43,467 nt of DNA from an uncultured Marvinbryantia sp. (GTDB lineage Bacteria > Bacillota > Clostridia > Lachnospirales > Lachnospiraceae), in the NCBI GenBank assembly GCA_934373455.1, contig CAKRON010000014.1, positions 1-43,467 of the forward strand, in the 5' to 3' direction. Below, one piece after another: positions 25,153 through 33,202 of the stretch. Within the stretch, counting starts at the first letter, position 1; each line of letters starts with the position of its first letter. A program made the position numbers and the translations under genes. The notes beneath the pieces are model-generated. The model was not told where the DNA came from and did no database searches. It saw nothing but the letters and a program-made list of their open reading frames with translations.

Positions 25153-25247
25153 ATGATTCGCGTGCATCTGTCAGAGACTGCTTCGCTAAACTCACCGCTT
25201 ACGCGGCTCAGACAGGCTCCGCAGTCTCAGTTAGCACGCTGCATCAT
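25153..25247. repeat. Nested palindromic intergenic region
   Basis: Three nested or adjacent stems are visible: GCGTGC/GCACGC outside, GAGACTGC/GCAGTCTC in the middle and CCGC-TTAC-GCGG inside. The sequence is not the same as the three-hairpin elements. The surrounding bases up to about 25370 hold no gene I can support. Confidence 0.5.
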
Positions 25248-25370
25248 AACGAAAGCTTCGCTACCGTTACTACGACAGAAATACTGCTCTTTTTAAGCTG
25301 TGAATGAAAGACGTTCATCCTTTATTTTGTGTATTTTTCAATTTTACATTGATGTTGTTTTGTTTTTTTA

Positions 25371-26601
25371 TCATAGACGAGTGCTACTAATAATATTAGT
25401 CCTGGTTGCATTTAACAATTCCTCTGATTTTGTCTGGAATTCTATAAATTCATCCCATCTTTTTCGTCTGACTGCTTTTAGCAGTTCCTGCCGGATTTCT
25501 TCATTTGGAACAAATGCTGTCTCATTATCCTGATCGTACCCAAGATATCCCAAATGAATTAAATAGGTGAGCACATCATCTCTATTAACAAAGTTTACCG
25601 CATCATTCTGGAATGATGTAACATCTACTCTTACAGATGTTCCCGCCAGCATCTCAAGAAGTGCTGTTTTTAATCCATCAAAATTTTTGTTGATTAGTGG
25701 AACAATTGATTCATACGTACCTGTCTCAGACCAGTAACTTTTGATTCTTTTCTTTGTCATGGCACTGACTACTGCTCTTGGATTATAAATTTGCTCATCC
25801 TCCAAAATGTAACCGTCATACCAACATTTCACTTTATCAAAATCAACCTGATAGGTCTGACACAATTTTCTGACTTCTTCCTCGGTAAATCCAATATACG
25901 GTGCCATACTACTGGCATCAATCATAGTAAATTCATCAAAATTATTCAAAGCTGACTCTGTACGAATCTTCTTTATCGGTAAGATACCGGTCATATAAGC
26001 AAGTGCATTCAAGAATGCCTCGGCATTCTTGCTGCGAGATGCGCGTCATGCAAAGCATGACATATTTCTTTTGCGCATCTCTGCAATCCTGCCGGAGGCT
26101 ATATCAGATGGGGGATTGACTCCCACCACTGATACTAATTTGCTCCTCGCCACCTGAAGAGGTGGGAGTCATCTCACATCTGATATAACTGGTTGGCATG
26201 ATCCCCTTGAACATTCCTCGCAGAAAATCAATATAGTCTTTCTGTACCTTATCATTAGACGCTTCATCACGAATGAGCACATCCCACTCATCAATAATGA
26301 CTACAAATTTCTTTCCTGTCATTGAATTGATCCTGGACATAACACCATAAGCCGTCTTTACATTTTCCAAAGGCACATCTGGATATAGTTCCTTCAATTC
26401 TGCAATTAAATGCTCATTGATGTAATTTATAGTTTCTTCCGGAGTACCTGCGTCCATCATACACCACTGCATATCAAAACGAATTACATCCCCGGCTATA
26501 ATAGGCTGTAAGCATATTCGCTGTAATGGACTTACCAAAACGTCTCGGACGGCTATTGCAGATAAAAGCATTATCAGTATTCAATACTCTACCCCAGTTT
26601 T
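25371..26601 (-). pseudogene. Broken AAA-ATPase-like/PD-(D/E)XK nuclease family gene
   Basis: Pieces of one gene lie in order. The P-loop piece (RPRRFGKSITANMLTAYY, near 26500-26580) is followed by a frame change and apparent loss of about 30 codons. Then comes RFDMQWCMMDAGTPEETINY through FVVIIDEWDVLIRDE, the Walker B part. A 180-bp structured repeat interrupts the gene at 26008-26187. Then AYMTGILPIKKIRTES and CWYDGY continue to a premature end. This is the AAA-ATPase_like plus DUF1703 family (PF09820/PF08011). The nuclease-like C-terminal domain is missing, so the gene is dead at several points. Confidence 0.85.
26008..26187 (+). repeat. Three-hairpin structured repeat, copy A
   Basis: 180 bp with three stem units: CAAGAATGCC/GGCATTCTTG (TC loop); GAGATGCGC/GCGCATCTC enclosing GTCATGC-AAA-GCATGAC and ACATATTTCT; then TGCAATCCTGCCGGAGGC and TATATCAGATG/CATCTGATATA. 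The last pair encloses GACTCCCACC/GGTGGGAGTC and CCACCT-GAAG-AGGTGG. By eye it differs from the copy near 39.7 kb at two positions only. It splits the AAA-ATPase-like gene. No transposase is inside, so it would be non-autonomous. Confidence 0.9.
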
Positions 26602-26637
26602 AATGCTTTTCCATTCGGCTTCTTTCCATACAGTATA

Positions 26638-27900
26638 TCATTTCTCTCTTGTGATTTCCATGATTTTATACTCATATCCGCTTTCGTCCATCAGCTGGAT
26701 ATATGGTTCCGGATCAAAATATTCCGGGGAATAGACTCCTGCTTCTTTCCAGATGCCTTTACCGATCAGTTCCAGCGCGAGGGCGGCTCCGAATCCTGTC
26801 TGGGCGGTGACAGCCTGGTTGTCCCAGCGTTTCATGGATTCCTGGTTGTCAAATGGCTGATACAGGAAGTATTCTTTATCCTGTCCGTCTTTTTTGCCGA
26901 TACAGTGAACACCTACCAGCATTTTTCCAACCATCTCATTTCCGATATCTTTTGGCTGAGGAGCGCAGGCTGCCACTACGTCTCTTGGAATAATGGATAC
27001 ATTTCCTACCTGTACCGGATGAATGCTGCGAAGTCCCAGTTTGTCCAGCACTTTTAACGCTGTGATCAGGTTTTCATCCAGGCTGATCTTGAATGTGGCT
27101 TTCTTCAGTCCATACTGCTTCAGGAAACGTGCCATAGTAACGACTTCTTCATGTTCTACTTTAACCAGAGTATTTGCTCCTACTCCATCCGGCATGTCAA
27201 AGACTTCCTGTCCGGCGAATGCTTTTTCCACCAGAAATCCGCCTTTTTCTTCATCGTATTCCACGTTTGGATTCATCACTTCATCCAGAACCGTCCATAC
27301 ATTAAAGCCAAACATAATATCATCTGGATCTGCTCCCGGAACTGTCAGGTTGCCTCCGTCTTTTACATGGGCTTCTGTCATCTCATCAAACAGATGGGTT
27401 GCTGCATATTTTGCAAAGACATTGACCACACCTGGGTCGATTCCCATGCAGATCACTGCCATATTTCCCTGTTTTTTCCATGCTTCATGACGATCAAAAT
27501 TGTATTTGGTCATCGGTTCTGTGTAACTGTTCTCGATGCCCAGTCCCAGCTTTGGTTCATCCATCGGCACAGACCAGGTACCCATGCTGCCGTAATTTAC
27601 TCCTGCGTCAAATGCTGCATCAAAAATCATGTTGCTGGCAAATGGCGGTGCCGCATCCATGACAAAATCAATCTTGTGTGCACGAATCAGTGCTTTCATA
27701 TCTTCCCGGTCTGTAGCATTTACTCTCTCTGCCTCAAAACGAGAATCTCCGTGGAGTTTGTCCACCACTTCCTGGGCACGGGCTTTATCATAGTCACAAA
27801 CCAGTACATATTCCAGCCATTCTCCTTTTGGATCTCTCCACTGCATTACTTTTACAATACTTTCGCCGACAGCGCCGGCTCCGACTAACATCATTCTCAT
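26638..27900 (-). CDS. Saccharopine dehydrogenase-family protein under glycine riboswitch
   Basis: The start is MRMMLVGAGAVGES, with AAAGGAG about 9 bases upstream. The 420-residue NAD(P) oxidoreductase has the Rossmann loop VGAGAVGESI, the AAPPFASN segment near residue 83 and MGIDPGVVNVFAKYA near 150, the saccharopine dehydrogenase/carboxynorspermidine synthase layout (PF03435 plus C-terminal domain). These enzymes join or split amino acids through secondary amines. A tandem glycine riboswitch with a terminator precedes it, so the gene should respond to glycine. The true substrate is not known from sequence. Confidence 0.88.
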   Translation of the reverse strand: MRMMLVGAGAVGESIVKVMQWRDPKGEWLEYVLVCDYDKARAQEVVDKLHGDSRFEAERVNATDREDMKALIRAHKIDFVMDAAPPFASNMIFDAAFDAGVNYGSMGTWSVPMDEPKLGLGIENSYTEPMTKYNFDRHEAWKKQGNMAVICMGIDPGVVNVFAKYAATHLFDEMTEAHVKDGGNLTVPGADPDDIMFGFNVWTVLDEVMNPNVEYDEEKGGFLVEKAFAGQEVFDMPDGVGANTLVKVEHEEVVTMARFLKQYGLKKATFKISLDENLITALKVLDKLGLRSIHPVQVGNVSIIPRDVVAACAPQPKDIGNEMVGKMLVGVHCIGKKDGQDKEYFLYQPFDNQESMKRWDNQAVTAQTGFGAALALELIGKGIWKEAGVYSPEYFDPEPYIQLMDESGYEYKIMEITREK

Positions 27901-27956
27901 AATTTTTTCTCCTTTTCTTTTCAAAAAATTTATTAACCAAATCCAATTTGAATCAC

Positions 27957-28017
27957 AAAAAAAGGACAGGGTAAAACGGATATGACGGGGGTGTCATCAT
28001 CTGTTTTACTCTGTCCT
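27957..28017 (-). terminator. Riboswitch-controlled intrinsic terminator
   Basis: AGGACAGAGTAAAAC pairs with GTTTTACCCTGTCCT and is followed by seven T on the minus strand. The 5' arm contains the 3' half of the aptamer-2 P1 stem, so aptamer folding and terminator exclude each other. Confidence 0.8.
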
Positions 28018-28178
28018 TTTACCAGTTGGTTCTTGCCTCGTAGGTGATGTGCGTCACACATTCTCTCCAAAGTTCCGTCGGGATGCCTTCCTTTTTGCCT
28101 GTCAGTTTCCGCGGAGAATGGATGATATTCTCCGGTTTGCTTCTTCGGCCCCTTGCGGTGTCTAGGGCTTCCTTCATA
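28008..28178 (-). promoter_or_regulatory. Tandem glycine riboswitch
   Basis: On the minus strand the conserved landmarks of two glycine aptamers occur in order: CCGAAGAAGCAAACC, GACAGGCAAAAAGGA, the linker GACGGAAC, TTTGGAGAG, then TAAAAGGACAGAG. Aptamer-2 P1 is ACTTTG with CAGAGT. The second aptamer's central loop (CACCTACGAGGCAAGAACC) deviates from the usual CACCGAAGGGGCAA form. Because P1 competes with the terminator, glycine binding should permit transcription. Such switches usually precede gcv or glycine transporters, not a saccharopine-dehydrogenase-like gene. Confidence 0.8.
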
Positions 28179-28185
28179 CGGGGTA

Positions 28186-28365
28186 TTTATCTCAGTCGAG
28201 AAGACTCCCACCTCTTCAGGTGGTGAGTTATAACAAATTAGTCTCAGTGGGAGTCAAATCTCCGACTGAGATAAACGCTCCGCGAGGATGCGCAGTGATT
28301 CTGTAAAGAATATGTCAGCTTCGCTGACCAGAATCACGCGCCAAGTCTCACGGACGTTCGACTTG
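28186..28365 (-). repeat. Three-hairpin structured repeat, copy C (diverged, inverted)
   Basis: 180 bp with the same plan as copies A and B, read on the minus strand. A CAAGTC/GACTTG stem comes first, then CAGAATCAC/GTGATTCTG enclosing GTCAGC-GAA-GCTGAC and ACATATTCTT, then TGCGCATCCTCGCGGAGCG. The last unit is TTTATCTCAGTCG/CGACTGAGATAAA enclosing GACTCCCAC/GTGGGAGTC and CCACCT-GAAG-AGGTGG. The outer stem sequences differ from A/B but stay paired. It lies 8 bases from the riboswitch, inside the predicted leader. Confidence 0.8.
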
Positions 28366-28395
28366 AATCTTCTGTGATTTTTCTTATTCTTTTTT

Positions 28396-28424
28396 ATCTT
28401 ATTACTTTTTTATTTTGCCGTCAA
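28396..28424 (-). promoter_or_regulatory. Candidate promoter of the riboswitch leader
   Basis: TTGACG, a 17-base spacer and TAAGAT on the minus strand, in an AT-rich stretch. If used, the leader is about 490 bases and contains repeat copy C, both aptamers and the terminator. Confidence 0.5.
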
Positions 28425-28459
28425 TTCTTTTTTCCGGCACTTTACACTTCTGAAATTGC

Positions 28460-28488
28460 TTGACGCTCTTTTTATTCGGGTGTAAACT
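28460..28488 (+). promoter_or_regulatory. Candidate promoter of ilvE
   Basis: TTGACG, a 17-base spacer and TAAACT about 70 bases before the ATG. A small GCAGA/TCTGC hairpin lies in the leader. No T-box signature is present. Confidence 0.5.
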
Positions 28489-28559
28489 GGAAACAATAAT
28501 TCCTTTAGCAGATTAAAGTGTCTGCTGGGTGATCCACATACGTTAGGAGGAAGTTAATT

Positions 28560-29585
28560 ATGGAAAAGAAAAATATCGACTGGTCAAATCTTGGATTTGG
28601 CTATATACCGACCGATTACCGTTTTGTAGCGAATTACAAAGATGGTGCATGGGATGAAGGTGCTCTGACTACAGATGCAACTGTTACTATTTCTGAATGT
28701 GCAGGTGTTCTTCAGTATGCTCAGACCTGTTTCGAAGGTATGAAAGCTTACACTACTGAAGACGGACACATCGTTGTATTCCGTCCTGACCTGAATGCAT
28801 CCCGTATGGCTGATTCCTGCCGCAGACTGGAGATGCCTGTTTTCCCGGAAGACAAATTCGTTGAAGCCGTTGTAAAGGTTGTAGAAGCCAACGCAGCATT
28901 TGTTCCGCCTTACGGATCCGGTGCTACCCTCTACATCCGTCCGTATATGTTCGGAAGTGATGCTGTCATCGGTGTAAAACCTGCCAGTGAATATCAGTTC
29001 CGTGTATTTACTACACCGGTTGGTCCTTACTTCAAGGGCGGTGCAAAACCAATCACCATCCGTGTCAGCGATTACGATCGTGCCGCACCTCACGGAACAG
29101 GTCATATCAAAGCCGGACTGAACTATGCTATGAGTCTTTATCCAATCATGGAAGCTCATCGTGAAGGATTTGCAGAAAACATGTATCTGGACGCAGCTAC
29201 CAGAACAAAAGTAGAAGAAACCGGCGGAGCCAACTTCCTGTTTGTTACAAAAGACAACAAAATCGTTACTCCAAAGTCCAACAGCATTCTGCCATCTATC
29301 ACACGCCGTTCACTGATGTATGTTGCAAAAGAATATCTGGGACTGGAAGTAGAAGAACGTGAAGTATACTTCGATGAAGTAAAAGATTTTGCCGAATGTG
29401 GTCTGTGTGGTACTGCCGCTGTCATCTCACCTGTCGGAAAGATCAACGATCACGGCAAAGAAATCTGCTTCCCAAGCGGTATGGAAGAAATGGGACCGAT
29501 CACTCAGAAACTGCGCGATACACTGACCGGTATCCAGATGGGACATCTGGAAGCTCCAGAAGGATGGATCAAAGTTATTCAATAG
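28560..29585 (+). CDS. ilvE: Branched-chain amino acid aminotransferase
   Basis: The 341-residue class IV PLP aminotransferase has QTCFEGMKAY near 56, the PLP lysine 184 in GHIKAGLNYAMSL, EETGGANFLFV near 215 and the CGTAAVISPVGKI segment near 283. It interconverts leucine, isoleucine and valine with their keto acids. It stands alone on the plus strand with AGGAGG 7 bases before the ATG and its own terminator, and is divergent from the saccharopine-dehydrogenase-like gene. Confidence 0.95.
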   Translation: MEKKNIDWSNLGFGYIPTDYRFVANYKDGAWDEGALTTDATVTISECAGVLQYAQTCFEGMKAYTTEDGHIVVFRPDLNASRMADSCRRLEMPVFPEDKFVEAVVKVVEANAAFVPPYGSGATLYIRPYMFGSDAVIGVKPASEYQFRVFTTPVGPYFKGGAKPITIRVSDYDRAAPHGTGHIKAGLNYAMSLYPIMEAHREGFAENMYLDAATRTKVEETGGANFLFVTKDNKIVTPKSNSILPSITRRSLMYVAKEYLGLEVEEREVYFDEVKDFAECGLCGTAAVISPVGKINDHGKEICFPSGMEEMGPITQKLRDTLTGIQMGHLEAPEGWIKVIQ

Positions 29586-29713
29586 CTATTTATTCTATAA
29601 ACTGTAGTGTTCGAGCGAAGCGAGTTAAAGCGAAGGGCGGATAACAGACATTCGAAATGTGAGCAGCAAAACAAATATAATCTGTGTTCATAAACATAGA
29701 TAACACGCATATG

Positions 29714-29751
29714 AAAAAAGCAGCGATTCCATGATTACATGAAATCACTGC
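29714..29751 (-). terminator. Terminator of the nucleoside ABC/YfhO/PIG-L operon
   Basis: GCAGTGATTTCATG and CATGGAATCGCTGC form a long stem on the minus strand and are followed by TTTTTT, about 40 bases after the PIG-L gene. Confidence 0.75.
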
Positions 29752-29760
29752 CCTGGGGCT

Positions 29761-29790
29761 GGGTTGTTACAAAGCAACCCCTTCTTTTTA
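29761..29790 (+). terminator. Terminator of ilvE
   Basis: GGGTTG and CAACCC with an 8-base loop, followed by CTTCTTTTTA on the plus strand. It touches the stop codon of the convergent PIG-L gene. Confidence 0.6.
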
Positions 29791-30519
29791 TTTCGCCACG
29801 GTCCAATTCTCATATGGATTCATGTGGGATAATTTTTTTACGCTTTTTGCCTGACTCTTATATAGTTTTAAGATGTTGGCTTTTTTACGAATCTCAGCTT
29901 TGGTATAGCTGGTTTTTCCTTTGTACTTTCCTCTGTGATACTTTCCGAAGTACATCAATGTGGCGCCTTCCGGCTTTACTTGCTGAAAACATTCTGTCAC
30001 CAGGCGGTTGGTCTTTTTATGCTGCTTATGACCATATTCGCCCTGCTTGTTGTGAGTCACCACTTCTGTCCATTTTTTGTATTTCAAAAGTACCGTCAGA
30101 TCTTTCTTGATGGCTTTTGTATAACTGCTCCAATCATCTACTTGCCCGGATCTGTTATAATCCGGATAATTCAAAATGATACCTTTGTCTCTCGTCTTTG
30201 CCAGTACTGCCTGCAGTTCTTTTGCCCGTCTGGTTCCGTATCTTCTGGTATTGCCATTTGTCAGACATACCACCAGATAATTATCCTTGATCAGATGCAT
30301 GCCTCCCCACAGCATCTCATCATCCGGATGCGCTACGATCATCAGCTTGTCTACTTTTTGCAGATTCATACTATCCAGCGTCTTCTTTGTGATTCGATTG
30401 GCAGATACAAATTTCTTGGTTCCATGTGAAGCAGTTCCTTTGGCGCTGACCGTTGTGCCAGTCAGCAGCACCAACATGGCAATCAGCAGTAATACGATAC
30501 CCCTTTTTCTTTTGTTCAT
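29788..30519 (-). CDS. Secreted PIG-L/LmbE-family deacetylase
   Basis: The 243-residue protein has a signal peptide (residues 1-26, GIVLLLIAMLVLLTGTTVSA, cleaved near SAK) and the zinc-site motif AHPDDE at 63-68, with the second histidine site in GEYGHKQH. PIG-L enzymes remove acetyl groups from N-acetyl sugars. Export and its place 12 bases after a YfhO-like gene suggest it works on a cell-surface glycan. The basic C-terminus could bind the wall. Confidence 0.85.
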   Translation of the reverse strand: MNKRKRGIVLLLIAMLVLLTGTTVSAKGTASHGTKKFVSANRITKKTLDSMNLQKVDKLMIVAHPDDEMLWGGMHLIKDNYLVVCLTNGNTRRYGTRRAKELQAVLAKTRDKGIILNYPDYNRSGQVDDWSSYTKAIKKDLTVLLKYKKWTEVVTHNKQGEYGHKQHKKTNRLVTECFQQVKPEGATLMYFGKYHRGKYKGKTSYTKAEIRKKANILKLYKSQAKSVKKLSHMNPYENWTVAK

Positions 30520-30531
30520 ATAATCCCTTCT

Positions 30532-33186
30532 TTATCTTTTGTGACAGATCTGCTTTTTTCGATACCAGATCATCAGCACCAGAATCAGTATTCCGCCTGC
30601 ACTTATGCATGCACCGATTCTCAGATAAGGTGTATGATAGATCCATGTAATCTGGTGATCTCCTTTTGTCAGATCCAGAGCCATATACATCAGATTGGCC
30701 TTTTTGATTTCCTGTTTTTTGCCATCCACATAGGCAGTCCATCCCTTGGTATAAGGAAGTGACAGACATAGAATCTTATCCTGATCCAGTGAAATGCTGC
30801 CCTCTATCTGATTGACAGTCATGTTCACATCTTCCAGGACAGATTCTTTTCTTGCTTCTATCTGGCTGACATATTCGCTCATATTTTGACACAAAATCTG
30901 GATACTGTCAAATGAATATGTTCCTTTTTCCGGAAATGTGATCTCTATTTGTGTCTTTTTATTCTCGCTGTAATTCAGATTAATCAGAAAATCTTTTTTG
31001 CCGGCATACCTTCTGTAACGGTTGGTGAAATATTGCAGCTTCTTTTTCACTGTATTTTTTGCCTGATCCTGACAGGTAATATTCAGTGCTGCGGTCTCGC
31101 TCTTTCCCTGATAATCCAGGTTGGTGATCTTAAAATACGTTTCGCTGTCAGCTTCTCCGTCAAATCGAATCACTGCTTTTGCTTTTTTCTCATTGACCGT
31201 AAAGCAGTTCTCTTCCAGAGTCACACCTTCTTCACAGCTGATCTCATATGGAATATCCGAAATGCCGCTTGTAACTTCTTGTGTTGGATATTGTTCTGCG
31301 CCTTTTTCCAGAACTGCGCTGCCAAGCATGATTTCCTGCAGTTGCAAAGCATCCATATCTTTCGTATCATCCGCAGACACTGCTGAAGTGTAGGTATAGC
31401 CAAGGGGTAGGGTGCATTTATTTTGATAAATACGGTAACCATTCTCCCCTTCCCATATCTGTTCAAAGCCATACGGCACTTTGGATGCGTCTTCTGCGCT
31501 GCAGACATAGTAACCGACACTGGACAGTGCCTCCAGCACTGTCCGGTCATCCAAACCTTTATACATCCACAAAACCGGCTCATTTAATACCATCCGATGC
31601 ATCAGATCGGATACCGATGGATTGGAAATACTCCAGTAAAACTGTGTATTGTGGAGTCCGCTATACAGGGTGGAATTCCAGGTAATATCCGGTCCGGTAA
31701 AACGAACGAAATCTTCATCGCCAGACAGTACATTTTTCATCATTGTATCCGTCCGTCCCGGCAAAAGTTCATCCACCTGAGAGAGTGTCTTAAAATCAGA
31801 TGCATAATTTCCTGCCCTTTTGCAGTATCCAAGATTTGCCATGCAGACAATTCCCACGCCTGCTACAGCAACCACTGCATACTGGGCTGCTTTCTTTCTG
31901 TTCTTCTGTTTTTTCCTGCACCATCCATTCCAAATCAGAATCAAGATGCCAGATAATGCCAGCAGACCATTAACTAACATGTTGAGACTATGCTTCTGAT
32001 CCAGACAGCGGTCCAGAATAAAATATAACAGCATCAGCACCGGAAGCAGGATGTACTCTCCTGGTTTCAACTGAAACAGTTCCTCCCACACGGATACCAG
32101 AATCAGTGCAATCACAAATGAATATACCCAGATCCACCGGTTGCTGACGTAAGAACCGCCGTTTAATAAATAACCGGCTTCCGGCAGCAACAATAATCCT
32201 GTGCAAAACAGAAATGCTGCTTTTAACTGTCCGTGTCCTTTTCGAAGAAATAGTAAAAACACAGCTGCCACAGACACCACTGAATATCCCATATAAGTCC
32301 AGCTGCCAGCATGTACATGTGTGACAAAAGACGTCAGCAAACACTTATAATAAGATTCTTTGTAGAACAAGTCAAATACGGTAGAAACTCCTGTTCTCTG
32401 ATCGGATAAAAATGCATTCAATGTCGGCACTAGCAGGATTCCACTGATCAATACCCCGACAAAAGAAATCAGCCCTACTCGCAGAATCAGGAAAATGGCT
32501 TCTTTTATCTCTGTCTTTTTATAACATGCAACGACTCTGACGCATACATACAGGATGGTAAATACCACCAGCATATAGAAAAAGTAAAAGTTGCTGAACG
32601 CTGCCAATCCAACTGATAGTGCCAACTGCACCGGACTTTTTCCATCTTTTACTTTCTCCACTCCGGTCAGAATCAATGGAAAATAGATCATCGGATTCAG
32701 GAAAAACGGATGCTTGATGGCTCCAAATAAAGCGTATCCGCAAAAGACATAACAGATCGCTCCTGCCAGAATCGCTGTATCTGATTTTTTCCCCATATAT
32801 CTGCAGTAAGCAGAAAAAGCCAGACCTGCCAGGTACAGACGCAGAACCATCAGAAAACTGTAACAATATGCCATATATCTGACCGGAACTGCAACGGACA
32901 GGAGATTCAAAGGATCTCCCATCACGTAGTAGCTCAATGTCGTAATGATGTCTGACCCATAACCGATGGATGCGCTCCACTGCGGGATCACCAGCCGGTG
33001 TTCTGTAAACAAGGTCCGCAAAATACTTCTCCACCATTGTGCATAATAAACCAGTGCATGATAATGCTGTGCCCAGCCGTCGTCTGTATGAATCAATGTG
33101 ATGCCGTGTCTCCAGAATGTCTGAAATACTCCTGCCGCGATCAAAATGAATATAATTGTATACACAGCAACCTGTTTTTTCTTCAT
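30532..33186 (-). CDS. YfhO-family polytopic membrane glycosyltransferase-like protein
   Basis: The 884-residue protein has a dozen or more hydrophobic helices in the first 500 residues. It starts with a membrane anchor followed by HTDDGWAQHYHAL and WSASIGYGSDI, which I associate with the YfhO family (PF09586). A large extracytoplasmic domain (residues about 500-850) and one last helix follow. Relatives in Bacillus and Listeria are linked to glycosylation of teichoic acids. It starts 16 bases after the ABC permease gene, so it is probably cotranscribed. Confidence 0.85.
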   Translation of the reverse strand: MKKKQVAVYTIIFILIAAGVFQTFWRHGITLIHTDDGWAQHYHALVYYAQWWRSILRTLFTEHRLVIPQWSASIGYGSDIITTLSYYVMGDPLNLLSVAVPVRYMAYCYSFLMVLRLYLAGLAFSAYCRYMGKKSDTAILAGAICYVFCGYALFGAIKHPFFLNPMIYFPLILTGVEKVKDGKSPVQLALSVGLAAFSNFYFFYMLVVFTILYVCVRVVACYKKTEIKEAIFLILRVGLISFVGVLISGILLVPTLNAFLSDQRTGVSTVFDLFYKESYYKCLLTSFVTHVHAGSWTYMGYSVVSVAAVFLLFLRKGHGQLKAAFLFCTGLLLLPEAGYLLNGGSYVSNRWIWVYSFVIALILVSVWEELFQLKPGEYILLPVLMLLYFILDRCLDQKHSLNMLVNGLLALSGILILIWNGWCRKKQKNRKKAAQYAVVAVAGVGIVCMANLGYCKRAGNYASDFKTLSQVDELLPGRTDTMMKNVLSGDEDFVRFTGPDITWNSTLYSGLHNTQFYWSISNPSVSDLMHRMVLNEPVLWMYKGLDDRTVLEALSSVGYYVCSAEDASKVPYGFEQIWEGENGYRIYQNKCTLPLGYTYTSAVSADDTKDMDALQLQEIMLGSAVLEKGAEQYPTQEVTSGISDIPYEISCEEGVTLEENCFTVNEKKAKAVIRFDGEADSETYFKITNLDYQGKSETAALNITCQDQAKNTVKKKLQYFTNRYRRYAGKKDFLINLNYSENKKTQIEITFPEKGTYSFDSIQILCQNMSEYVSQIEARKESVLEDVNMTVNQIEGSISLDQDKILCLSLPYTKGWTAYVDGKKQEIKKANLMYMALDLTKGDHQITWIYHTPYLRIGACISAGGILILVLMIWYRKKQICHKR

Positions 33187-33202
33187 GCTCTACTCCTGTC
33201 TG

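Noticed and set aside
26008..26187. Complete insertion sequence splitting the ATPase gene
   Set aside because: The element is 180 bp and has no coding capacity for a transposase; it can only be non-autonomous.
27151..27888. Plus-strand open frame of 245 codons
   Set aside because: It is antisense to the saccharopine-dehydrogenase-like gene and its composition (Cys, His, Phe rich) is not protein-like.
27933..28211. Minus-strand open frame of 92 codons
   Set aside because: It runs through the terminator and both glycine aptamers; the RNA structure explains the sequence better.
28489..28559. T-box leader before ilvE
   Set aside because: The leader is only about 65 bases and lacks the T-box sequence and antiterminator.
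29600..29660. REP-like element after ilvE (GAGCGAAGCGAGTTAAAGCGAAG)
   Set aside because: Only short GCGAAG repeats are visible, with no stable three-stem plan like the other elements.
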